A DNA stretch of 64,000 nt from an uncultured Pelagibacteraceae bacterium (GTDB taxonomy: Bacteria; Pseudomonadota; Alphaproteobacteria; Pelagibacterales; Pelagibacteraceae), in contig CACPFY010000005.1 of assembly GCA_902633335.1 (NCBI GenBank), positions 1 to 64,000 of the forward strand. The letters run 5' to 3'. This document shows positions 40,670-49,415 of this stretch, in pieces (position 1 is the stretch's first letter; each line of letters opens with the position of its first letter). Below the pieces are notes generated by a model. It worked only from the letters and a program-made list of their open reading frames with translations, searched no databases and was not told where the DNA came from. Made by a program: the position numbers and the translations under genes.

Positions 40670-42040
40670 ATGAGTAAAGAAGTTCTTGTCATAGACGATA
40701 ATCCAGACATAAGATATTTAATTTGTAACATCTTAAAAGAAAAACATTTTAACGTTAGATCTGCCGCTAATTATGATCAGGCAGTAGTTGAGATAAATAA
40801 AAAGCTACCTGATTTAGCAATAATAGATATTAAACTTGATAGAACAGACAAAGATGGGATTGATTTATTAAAACTCTTAATAAAAAAAAATAGTGCAATA
40901 CCAGTAATAATGATTTCTGGTCATGCTACTGTTCAAGTAGCACTTAATTCTCTTAGACTAGGGGCCTATGAATTTATAGAAAAAGGTGCGACTTTTTCAA
41001 TAGACAAATTATTAAATTATGTAAATAGAGCTTTAGAAACTGCAAATTTAAAAGAAGAAAAAGATATTATAGAAAATAGATTATTTCATTCATTCGAACT
41101 TATAGGTAAAAGTCCATCAATTACAAAAGTAAAGAGAATTATTGAAAAATTATCAAATACTGATAGTAGAGTTTTGATTACTGGACCAACAGGTTCGGGT
41201 AAAGAATTGGTAGCTAGAAAAATTCACAAACTATCTTCAAGAGAAAAAAAACCCTTCATTGTCATCAATGCGGCCTCATTAAGTGAGACAACCTATGAAA
41301 AAGAATTATTTGGACAAGAATTTAGCGACGGGACAGTGTCTTTTGGAGTTCTCGACAGAGCTAATAAAGGAACTTTATTAATTGATGAAGTAACAGAAAT
41401 GCCAATTAAAACTCAGGCAAATATTTTAAGGGTGTTAATAGATCAAAAATATAAAAGAATTGGTGGAAAAAAAGATGTTAATGTTAATATAAGAATAATT
41501 TCTTCATCCTCAAAAAATTTGCAAGAAGAAGTTGAAGCTGGTAAATTTAGAGAAGATTTATATCATAGGTTGAACGTTGTCCCTGTTGAGCTAAGTCCAC
41601 TAATTTCTAGAACTGAAGATATTCCAGAATTAATTAATTACTTTAAAAGAAAAATTTCTGAAATAAACGGAGTTCAAGAAATTAATATAGATACTAAAAA
41701 TGACCAATTATATACATACAACTGGCCTGGAAATGTTAGAGAGTTAAGAAACTTAGTTGAAAGAATTACTATTGTTTCAGCTAATGAGAGCAAAGAAAAT
41801 ATTGAAAAATCAATAAATGATATACTCAATAACAAAAGGCCAATCAAAAATAATTCAGACTTCCAATTAACATTTTCATCTCCATTAAAAGAAGCAAGGG
41901 AAAAATTTGAAAAAGAATATCTAACAATACAATTAAAAAAAAATCATGGAAATATTTCAAAAACTGCTGATTTTATTGGCATGGAGCGTTCTGCATTACA
42001 CCGGAAACTTAAACAACTCGGTATAAAGGGTATTAATTAA
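40670..42040 (+). CDS. ntrX: NtrX-like AAA+ response regulator lacking GAFTGA
   Basis: Receiver domain VIDDNPDIRYL, Walker A GPTGSGKELVAR, Walker B TLLIDEV, C-terminal Fis HTH. Confidence 0.9.
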   Translation: MSKEVLVIDDNPDIRYLICNILKEKHFNVRSAANYDQAVVEINKKLPDLAIIDIKLDRTDKDGIDLLKLLIKKNSAIPVIMISGHATVQVALNSLRLGAYEFIEKGATFSIDKLLNYVNRALETANLKEEKDIIENRLFHSFELIGKSPSITKVKRIIEKLSNTDSRVLITGPTGSGKELVARKIHKLSSREKKPFIVINAASLSETTYEKELFGQEFSDGTVSFGVLDRANKGTLLIDEVTEMPIKTQANILRVLIDQKYKRIGGKKDVNVNIRIISSSSKNLQEEVEAGKFREDLYHRLNVVPVELSPLISRTEDIPELINYFKRKISEINGVQEINIDTKNDQLYTYNWPGNVRELRNLVERITIVSANESKENIEKSINDILNNKRPIKNNSDFQLTFSSPLKEAREKFEKEYLTIQLKKNHGNISKTADFIGMERSALHRKLKQLGIKGIN

Positions 42041-42043
42041 AAA

Positions 42044-43411
42044 ATGAATATAATTATATGTGGTGCCGGAAAAGTAGGCTTTTCAATAAGTAAACAGCTT
42101 TCTTCACAAGGACATTCAGTAACAGTCATTGATCAATCTTCAGAAGATATTAAAAGAATAAATGATACTCAAGATGCAAAAGGTATTGTGGGAAGAGCTT
42201 CATTGCCGTCAGTATTAGAAAATGCAGGTGCAGAAAATACAGATATGATAATTGCTGTAACAAGAAATGATGAAACTAATATGGTTGTATGTCAATTAGC
42301 TAGCTCCTTGTTTAATATACAAAAAAAAATTGCAAGAATTAGAACAAAAGATTTTTTAGAAGGAAAATGGAATAAACTTTATAACAAATCAAATATTCCA
42401 ATAGATGTTATTATTTCTCCTGAAAAAGAAGTTGCAAAATCATTATTCAGAAGATTAGAGGCACCTGGGGCATTAGACAATGTTCCTTTTGCTGGGAACA
42501 AAGTTAAAATGCTCGAAATCGCAATTGAAAAATCTTGTCCGATTATAAATACTCCGTTAAAAAAATTGACCGAAAAATATCCAAACTTTAGAGCCAACAT
42601 TGTAGGCTTAGAAAGAAAAGAAAAATTTCAATTTCTTAAAAAAGAGGATAAATTAATGGAAGGCGATAACGTTTATGTTGTTGTAAGCAGCGATCAATTA
42701 AATGAAATTCTTAAAGCTTTTGGTCATGAAGAAAAAACATCCAAAAAAATCCTTATTATAGGGGGTGGAAATATTGGTTTTCATTTAGCTAAAATGGTCG
42801 AGGAAAATTTTGAAGGAGCAAGAATAAAGATTATAGAAAAAAATAAAGCTAGAGCTGAGGAAATTGCGGCTGAGCTTTCATCATCAATAGTAATCAATGG
42901 TGACGCACTAGATGAAGAAATATTAAAAGAAGCTAACTTGGAAGAATCTGAAACTGTTCTAGCATTAACAAATGATGATGAGAATAATATTATGGCTTGT
43001 GTGCTTGCTGAAAAAACTGGACAAACTAAGAGAACTATAGCTATTGTAAATAAATCCAATTACAGTTTATTGCAAAGCTCACTAAATATTGATGACTTGG
43101 TTGATCCTAGAATGACTACAGTTTCAAGAATAATGGAGCATGTACATAGAGGAACCATTGCCACCGTATATTCTTTATTAGATGGAGAATATGAATTCGT
43201 GGAAGCCAAAGTTTTAGAAAAGTCTGAACTATTAAATAAAAAAATCAAAGATAGCGATTTACCTGAAAACATTAGGATTGGAGCAATAGTAAGAGGAAAG
43301 CAAGTTATTATACCTAGGGGGGATACTATTTTCGAAAAAGATGACTTAGTAGTATTACTTGCAAGCAAAGACCAATTAGGCGAAATTGAAAATATTTTTA
43401 GTACTATTTAA
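42044..43411 (+). CDS. trkA: Trk system potassium uptake protein TrkA
   Basis: Two RCK-N (GAGKVGFSI, GGGNIGFHLAK) and RCK-C domains. Confidence 0.94.
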   Translation: MNIIICGAGKVGFSISKQLSSQGHSVTVIDQSSEDIKRINDTQDAKGIVGRASLPSVLENAGAENTDMIIAVTRNDETNMVVCQLASSLFNIQKKIARIRTKDFLEGKWNKLYNKSNIPIDVIISPEKEVAKSLFRRLEAPGALDNVPFAGNKVKMLEIAIEKSCPIINTPLKKLTEKYPNFRANIVGLERKEKFQFLKKEDKLMEGDNVYVVVSSDQLNEILKAFGHEEKTSKKILIIGGGNIGFHLAKMVEENFEGARIKIIEKNKARAEEIAAELSSSIVINGDALDEEILKEANLEESETVLALTNDDENNIMACVLAEKTGQTKRTIAIVNKSNYSLLQSSLNIDDLVDPRMTTVSRIMEHVHRGTIATVYSLLDGEYEFVEAKVLEKSELLNKKIKDSDLPENIRIGAIVRGKQVIIPRGDTIFEKDDLVVLLASKDQLGEIENIFSTI

Positions 43412-44393
43412 TTTTTTTTTCCCAATCGATCGCAGTCTTAAGAATATATTTAATGTTGTTAAATCTTGGTTTCCAAGAGAAAAAACTATTAAATTTATCA
43501 GTGTTTGCCACAATCATTTTACTATCACCACTTCTTCTTGGACCAAATTTAAATTCAATTTTTTTCTCTAATATTTCATTTAAATTATCTACAACTTCCT
43601 TAACGGAATAACCTTTGCCATAACCACAATTAAATATTTCAGACTCTCCATTTTTAAGTAAATATTCTGTAGTAATTAAATGGATATCAGACAAATCTGA
43701 TACATGAATAAAATCTCGAACTGGTGTTCCATCTTTTGTGTCATAATCATTTCCATTAATTATTAATTCATTTCTTTTTCCCACTGCAACTTCGCAAGCC
43801 CTTTTTATTAGATGGGTTGAAAATTTGGAGATTAAACCACTCCGAAGTTTTTCATCAGCACCAGCAACATTAAAATATCTTAATATAACATATTTGATAT
43901 TTGTTTTTTTAGATTTTTCTATTAAAAATTTTTCTAGGTTAAGCTTAGAAAGTGCATAAGGATTTAGAGGATTTAATGTATCGCTTTCTAAAACTTTTTG
44001 TTTATTAGGATTTCCGTAAACGGATGCAGACGAAGAAAAAATAATCTTATCTATTTTATTTTTAAAACAAACATTAAAAAATTTTTTTGATTTTTCAAAA
44101 TTAAATTCATTATATTTTGTTGGCTCTTTAATTGACTCATCGACTCTTATTAGACCAGCGAAATGTATTACTAAATCAATATTTTTATCGTTTAGTATTT
44201 TTTCTATTTTTTTTTCGTCCGCGATATCACAGATTACTAATTCTGCTTTTATTGGCACTAATTCTTTATTACCAGTAATTAAATTATCTACAACAGTAAC
44301 TTCAAACCCTTTATCTAAAAGTAAATTACATACATTGCTACCTATATATCCAGCACCACCAGTTACTAAAATTTTTTTATTATTTCCATCCAT
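43404..44393 (-). CDS. galE: UDP-glucose 4-epimerase
   Basis: VTGGAGYIGSNVCNLLL, SSSASVYG, YALSK, GTPVRDFIHVSDL. Confidence 0.92.
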   Translation of the reverse strand: MDGNNKKILVTGGAGYIGSNVCNLLLDKGFEVTVVDNLITGNKELVPIKAELVICDIADEKKIEKILNDKNIDLVIHFAGLIRVDESIKEPTKYNEFNFEKSKKFFNVCFKNKIDKIIFSSSASVYGNPNKQKVLESDTLNPLNPYALSKLNLEKFLIEKSKKTNIKYVILRYFNVAGADEKLRSGLISKFSTHLIKRACEVAVGKRNELIINGNDYDTKDGTPVRDFIHVSDLSDIHLITTEYLLKNGESEIFNCGYGKGYSVKEVVDNLNEILEKKIEFKFGPRRSGDSKMIVANTDKFNSFFSWKPRFNNIKYILKTAIDWEKKIK

Positions 44394-45135
44394 ACTTTTT
44401 GAGAGAGTTAATGCTTATAAAAATTAATGATTTCAAATTAGTTAAAAAATTAAGTTTATTTTGCATTTTGTTTATATTCCATAAACTACAAATGTTCTTT
44501 AATTTATTAGACGATCTATTATTTTTGTTAATCCTATAAAAAACATAAGTATCTTTCACTTTAAATGCTTTTTCTCCTTTTCTAAGTAGATCACATTTAA
44601 ATAAATAGTCTTCTTGTTCAACTTGTTTAAATTTGATGTCGCCTAAAATTTTTCTCGAAATTATTATTGAAGAAGTGCTCATAGAAGAGTGTAGTATAAA
44701 GTTTTTGAAATCTAAAAATAAAGGTAATTTTGAAGTTTTTATATTTTGGATTTTGTCATGAAAGAAAAAATTATAGTCAGTATAAGTAAAGTTATAACCA
44801 TTCTTAAACATATTATTTATTTGTTTTTCCAACTTATCTTTGGGCCAAAAATCATCAGAGTCCATAAAAGCTATAAATTCAGAACTAGATTTTTCAATTC
44901 CTAAGTTTCTACAATATGATGGTCCTTTATTTTCTTTTAAAAAAAATAAATTAATGTTGTCAAAATTTTGATAATTTTGCAAAATTTCCTTAGAATTATC
45001 TTTTGAATTATCATCAACTAAATATATATTCCAACTTTTATAAGTTTGAGATAATATCGACTCTAAGCACTGGTTAAGATATTTGGCTTTATTATAGTTG
45101 GGAATTATTATATCTATAATTGGTTGTTTGACCAT
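44380..45135 (-). CDS. Family 2 glycosyltransferase
   Basis: IIPNYNKAKYLNQCLESILSQTYK, FMDSDDFW. Confidence 0.9.
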   Translation of the reverse strand: MVKQPIIDIIIPNYNKAKYLNQCLESILSQTYKSWNIYLVDDNSKDNSKEILQNYQNFDNINLFFLKENKGPSYCRNLGIEKSSSEFIAFMDSDDFWPKDKLEKQINNMFKNGYNFTYTDYNFFFHDKIQNIKTSKLPLFLDFKNFILHSSMSTSSIIISRKILGDIKFKQVEQEDYLFKCDLLRKGEKAFKVKDTYVFYRINKNNRSSNKLKNICSLWNINKMQNKLNFLTNLKSLIFISINSLKKYGWK

Positions 45136-45170
45136 AAACGGTTAAAAGTTTATAAAAAGATAATGTATTT

Positions 45171-45452
45171 ATGATGAAGTCAGAAAGCAATTTAAAAATC
45201 TTTTTTATTAAATTAGTTGCTATAACATTTGCATTCATAATAATAATAAATGTTTTTTATAATATATTTCTTGCTGATAAACTTGAAATATTAAATAAAA
45301 TATCAAATCTCGATAAAAGCACTGCTGAAGTTCTTAAAGATAAGATAAGGTCAGAACTTAAAAGCGGTATAGAAAAAGATAAAATCCTATCAGATGAAGA
45401 CGCAGTTTTAATTAAAAAATTCATAGAAAAAATTTCATCTGAATTAAAATAA
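45171..45452 (+). CDS. Small single-TM protein of unknown function
   Basis: 93 aa; one N-terminal TM and a charged helical C-terminus; 8 bp upstream of the GT-C gene. Confidence 0.55.
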   Translation: MMKSESNLKIFFIKLVAITFAFIIIINVFYNIFLADKLEILNKISNLDKSTAEVLKDKIRSELKSGIEKDKILSDEDAVLIKKFIEKISSELK

Positions 45453-45460
45453 AAATTATA

Positions 45461-47017
45461 TTGAAAAAATATTTAACACTTTTACAAAAAAAAGAAGAAA
45501 TAATTAAAATTATATTAATTACCTATACAGTATATTGCGCTTATAACATTGGTATGTCTTGGGATGAAGGGTATCACCAAGAAATAGGAAAAATTAATTT
45601 AAATTATCTTCTTTCTTTTGGTTTAATAAATGAACCTTTTTTATATAAATATAAATATTCTACTTTGTATTGGTCTTTATCAAGTTTCATTAGTCAGATT
45701 TTTCCAAAAAAATATATATTAGAAGTTTTTCATGTAATAAATGCTTTTTTTGGATTAATGATAATTGTCGGCCTATATAAAATAAATAAAATCTTATTTA
45801 ACAAGTCAATTGCTAAAGTGGCGTCCTTATTTCTTTTTTTTATTCCTTTTTTTTTTGGTCACTTAGCTATCAATAACAAAGATATTATTTTGGCATTCGC
45901 ATACGTCTGGATCATTTACTACTTATATAAATATACATACTTTAAATATAAATTTAAAAAAAAATTACTTTTAATTTTCAAAATTTCTCTTCTATCAGCT
46001 TTAGGAACCGGTGTTCAATTATTATTTTTGGGATCTTTAATTCCTATTGTGATTATTTTTTTAACCATAATATTATTCAATAAAGTCAAAAGTTTAAAAA
46101 TCATCTTAACTGATTTTATCTTATTTTTTTTATTTTTTTATTTTGTATTAGTTTTATTTTGGGTTGACACTCATAGCAATATAATACTTATGCCGATTGA
46201 GCTTTTTATTAAATCGTTTTCAATTGAAGTAGGCTGGCCTTTCAATTTATTAAATGGTGTTTATTTTAATACAAATGAGGTACCTAACTATTATCTTTTG
46301 ATAAATTATTTTTATAAACTTCCTGAGTTTATTATTTTTTTATACATAATTACTGTTCCTATAATATATTTTAATAGAAGATATTTAAAAAAAAATTTTA
46401 AAAATTTCAAAACGTTAATTATTCTTATTCTTACGTTATTGATTTACCCAAGTTTAATAGTGATCTTTATTCCTTATCCAATTTACGATGGTGTTAGACA
46501 TTTTTTATGGAGCGCGCCATATTTAGTTATTATTCCGTCTATAACAACATATCTTATATTTTCGAATAAGGGTTATATTTATAATACTACTAAAATTACT
46601 TTATCGATTTTATTTTTATTTCATATTTTTAATTTTTTAACCATTACTCCTTACCACTATACATTTCTTAATTATTTTTCAGGTCCTAAGGAATTGAGAT
46701 ATCAAAAATTTGAAAATGACTATTGGTCTACTAGTTTAAAGGAATTAATAATGAATTCTAATTTGAATGAGGAGAAGATAAATTTCTTCTCTTGCGGTGT
46801 CAATTCTGGAATAGTAAAAATTTATATGAAACAGAAATATAAAAGGTCTGAATTAACAAAAAAGGAAGAAGCTTCCTATGTTATAATGACAAATAGAACA
46901 TTGTATTCGGATAAAAAACAAAGTATTTCAAATTGTTATGATGAGTATGACTTAGAAAATGTTGCAGAAGTTAAAAGGAATGGTTTAGTTCTATCTGCTA
47001 TAAAAAAAATAAAATAG
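45461..47017 (+). CDS. Polytopic GT-C glycosyltransferase (GT39/ArnT-like)
   Basis: Loop-1 MSWDEGYH acidic motif, many TM helices, DGVRHFLWSAPYLVIIPS; TTG start. Confidence 0.78.
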   Translation: MKKYLTLLQKKEEIIKIILITYTVYCAYNIGMSWDEGYHQEIGKINLNYLLSFGLINEPFLYKYKYSTLYWSLSSFISQIFPKKYILEVFHVINAFFGLMIIVGLYKINKILFNKSIAKVASLFLFFIPFFFGHLAINNKDIILAFAYVWIIYYLYKYTYFKYKFKKKLLLIFKISLLSALGTGVQLLFLGSLIPIVIIFLTIILFNKVKSLKIILTDFILFFLFFYFVLVLFWVDTHSNIILMPIELFIKSFSIEVGWPFNLLNGVYFNTNEVPNYYLLINYFYKLPEFIIFLYIITVPIIYFNRRYLKKNFKNFKTLIILILTLLIYPSLIVIFIPYPIYDGVRHFLWSAPYLVIIPSITTYLIFSNKGYIYNTTKITLSILFLFHIFNFLTITPYHYTFLNYFSGPKELRYQKFENDYWSTSLKELIMNSNLNEEKINFFSCGVNSGIVKIYMKQKYKRSELTKKEEASYVIMTNRTLYSDKKQSISNCYDEYDLENVAEVKRNGLVLSAIKKIK

Positions 47018-47032
47018 TGAAAATAAATTAAA

Positions 47033-47746
47033 ATGAAAAATAAAATTTCAATAATATTATGTTCTTACAATGAGGTAAAATACATTGAAAATACAATTAA
47101 TCAGCTTGAAAAACACATACCTAATCTTGAACTAGTAATTGTGGATGACTCTTCTAATGATGGGACTATAGAATTATTAAAAAAACTTAATGTTAACAAT
47201 AGGTTTAAATTAATATTTAGAAAGAAAAGCAAAGGTTTGGCATCAGCTTTCTCAAGGGGTTTAATAGAAACAACAGGTGAATATATTGGCTGGATTGACA
47301 CTAACATGGGTGAAGTTGCAATTAAATTTACTGATATGATAAATGAATTAAATAATAATTCTGACCTAGTAATTCTATCAAGATATGTAGCAGAAGGGGG
47401 AGACGAAAGGATACTTTTAAGATCTTTAGGTAGCAAAATTTTTAATACATTTTGTAGGATATTATTTAGAATACCAATAAAAGACTTAACTAGTTCTATT
47501 TTTTTAATGAAACGGAATATTTTAGATGAAATAACTTTTTTATGTTACGGTCATGGAGAGTTTTTTTTAGAATTCTTATATAATACACATAAAAAAGGTT
47601 TTAAAATTAAAGAAATTCCTTATGTGCAGAAAAAAGATGAAAATGATAAAGATAGCAAATCTGCACCAAATTTAGTAAAGTTTTTTTTTCATGGTATAAT
47701 GTATGTTTTAAGAGCATTTGTAACAATTTTTCGTAGAAAAAACTAA
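47033..47746 (+). CDS. DPM1-like family 2 glycosyltransferase
   Basis: ILCSYNEVKYIENTINQL, IVDDSSNDGT, SRYVAEGG, DLTSSIFLMKR. Confidence 0.87.
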   Translation: MKNKISIILCSYNEVKYIENTINQLEKHIPNLELVIVDDSSNDGTIELLKKLNVNNRFKLIFRKKSKGLASAFSRGLIETTGEYIGWIDTNMGEVAIKFTDMINELNNNSDLVILSRYVAEGGDERILLRSLGSKIFNTFCRILFRIPIKDLTSSIFLMKRNILDEITFLCYGHGEFFLEFLYNTHKKGFKIKEIPYVQKKDENDKDSKSAPNLVKFFFHGIMYVLRAFVTIFRRKN

Positions 47747-47749
47747 ATT

Positions 47750-48184
47750 ATGATTGAAAAAATTATACATAAAAAAAAAATGTTAGCACTTATCGTAAGA
47801 GGTAAGTACAGAGGCAAAAAAGGAATTCACTTTTTTACCCCCGAGAGTGCCACTCAACAATTTGGCTACATGAAACATAATAGAAAACATATTATAAAAC
47901 CACATTTACACCAGAAACGCTTAACAAAAATTTTATCAACTACCGAAGTGATTTTAGTTATGAAAGGCGTGTTAAGAGTTGACTTTTACAATCAAAAAAA
48001 AAGATATCTTTATAGCAAAATTTTAAAAAAAGATGACATTATCATGTTAGTACATGGAGGTCATGGATTTAAAGTTTTAAAAAATGTTGAAATGTTAGAA
48101 ATTAAACAAGGTCCCTACAGCGTTTCTAAAGACAAAGTAAAATTTGAAAATATTGATGAAAACAATATCAAAATCAAAAAGTAA
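47750..48184 (+). CDS. Cupin-like protein, sugar-pathway associated
   Basis: KPHLHQ metal-ligand-like motif, beta-rich VMKGVLRVDFYNQKKRYLYSKILKKDDIIMLVHGGHGF; sits before a DegT aminotransferase. Confidence 0.65.
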   Translation: MIEKIIHKKKMLALIVRGKYRGKKGIHFFTPESATQQFGYMKHNRKHIIKPHLHQKRLTKILSTTEVILVMKGVLRVDFYNQKKRYLYSKILKKDDIIMLVHGGHGFKVLKNVEMLEIKQGPYSVSKDKVKFENIDENNIKIKK

Positions 48185-49298
48185 ATTTATTCCAGTAAAC
48201 ACACCAAAGATTTACAAAGATGAAAAGAAATATGTTAATAAGTGTCTAACTACAGGTTGGATTTCATCTGAGGGTAAATATGTAAAAGAATTTGAAAAAA
48301 GATTTTCAAAATACATTAATAAGAGATACGGAGTTGCTGTATCAAGCGGTACGGCTGCTCTTGAAATAGCTATGAAGTCTTTGAATTTAAAAAAAAAAAG
48401 TGAAGTTATTATCCCAAATTTTTCAATAATTTCTACTGCACTTTGTGTTGTTAAATTAGGTTTAAAACCTGTTTTAGTGGATGTTGATCCTAAAACGTGG
48501 AATATGAATCCAAAAGAAATAATTAAAAAGATTAACAGAAATACTAAAGCTATAATAATTACACATATTTACGGCTTTCCAGTTGAAATGAGAGAAGTTC
48601 TAGCTGTTGCAAGAAAAAGAAAAATTAAAATTATCGAAGATACCGCAGAAATGATAGGACAAACTTATAATAAAAAAAAATGTGGAAGTTTTGGAGATTT
48701 AAGCACTTTTAGTTTTTATGCGAATAAACATATTACTACTGGGGAGGGTGGAATGATTTTGACCAATGATAAAAAACTTTATTCCAAATGTATATCTTTA
48801 AGAAATTTATGTTTTGGTTCTAAAAATAGATTTGATCATGATGACATTGGCTGGAATTATAGAATGACAAATTTACAGGCTGCGATGGGATGCGGTCAAT
48901 TGAACAATATCTCAAAAATTTTAAAAAGAAAAAGAGAAATTGGAAAACGATACATTTCAATTTTAAAAAAATGCAAAAAAATTACAATTCAACCATATAA
49001 AAATAAATATGCGACTAATATATTTTGGGTATTTGGAATTTTATTAAAAAATAATAAAACAATCTCTAGAAATAAAGTTGTCCTTCAATTAAAAAAAAGA
49101 AATATTCAAACTAGAAATTTCTTTTATCCAATGTATAAACAAAAAATTTTAAAAAAACTAAAAATTTTTAAAAAAAATCAAAAATTTCAAGTGTCTGATG
49201 ATTTATCGACGAATGGATTTTATCTACCATCTGGTTTAGGCTTAACGAATTCAGAAATTGACTATGTAGGTAAAACCCTCTTAAAAATACTTCAATAA
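48144..49298 (+). CDS. DegT/DnrJ/EryC1 (ArnB-like) sugar aminotransferase
   Basis: SSGTAALEIAMKSL, HIYGFPVEM, EDTAEMIGQ, SFYANKHITTGEGGM (PLP Lys), GWNYRMTNLQAAMG. Confidence 0.92.
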   Translation: MKILMKTISKSKSKFIPVNTPKIYKDEKKYVNKCLTTGWISSEGKYVKEFEKRFSKYINKRYGVAVSSGTAALEIAMKSLNLKKKSEVIIPNFSIISTALCVVKLGLKPVLVDVDPKTWNMNPKEIIKKINRNTKAIIITHIYGFPVEMREVLAVARKRKIKIIEDTAEMIGQTYNKKKCGSFGDLSTFSFYANKHITTGEGGMILTNDKKLYSKCISLRNLCFGSKNRFDHDDIGWNYRMTNLQAAMGCGQLNNISKILKRKREIGKRYISILKKCKKITIQPYKNKYATNIFWVFGILLKNNKTISRNKVVLQLKKRNIQTRNFFYPMYKQKILKKLKIFKKNQKFQVSDDLSTNGFYLPSGLGLTNSEIDYVGKTLLKILQ

Positions 49299-49304
49299 AA
49301 ATGG

Positions 49305-49377
49305 TGCCCTCACACGGACTCGAACCGCGAACCTATTGATTACAAATCAATTGCTCTACCAATTGAGCTATGAGGGC
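49305..49377 (-). tRNA. tRNA-Thr (TGT)
   Basis: Cloverleaf on minus strand, anticodon TGT, acceptor GCCCTCA/TGAGGGC, encoded CCA at 49302-49304. Confidence 0.95.
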
Positions 49378-49415
49378 TTAGTAATGACATTAAATATACT
49401 AAAAAAGAAATACAA

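Noticed and set aside
49299-49400. Mobile-element integration at tRNA-Thr
   Set aside because: No integrase, no duplicate of the tRNA 3' end found at the other island edge; kept only as an island-context observation
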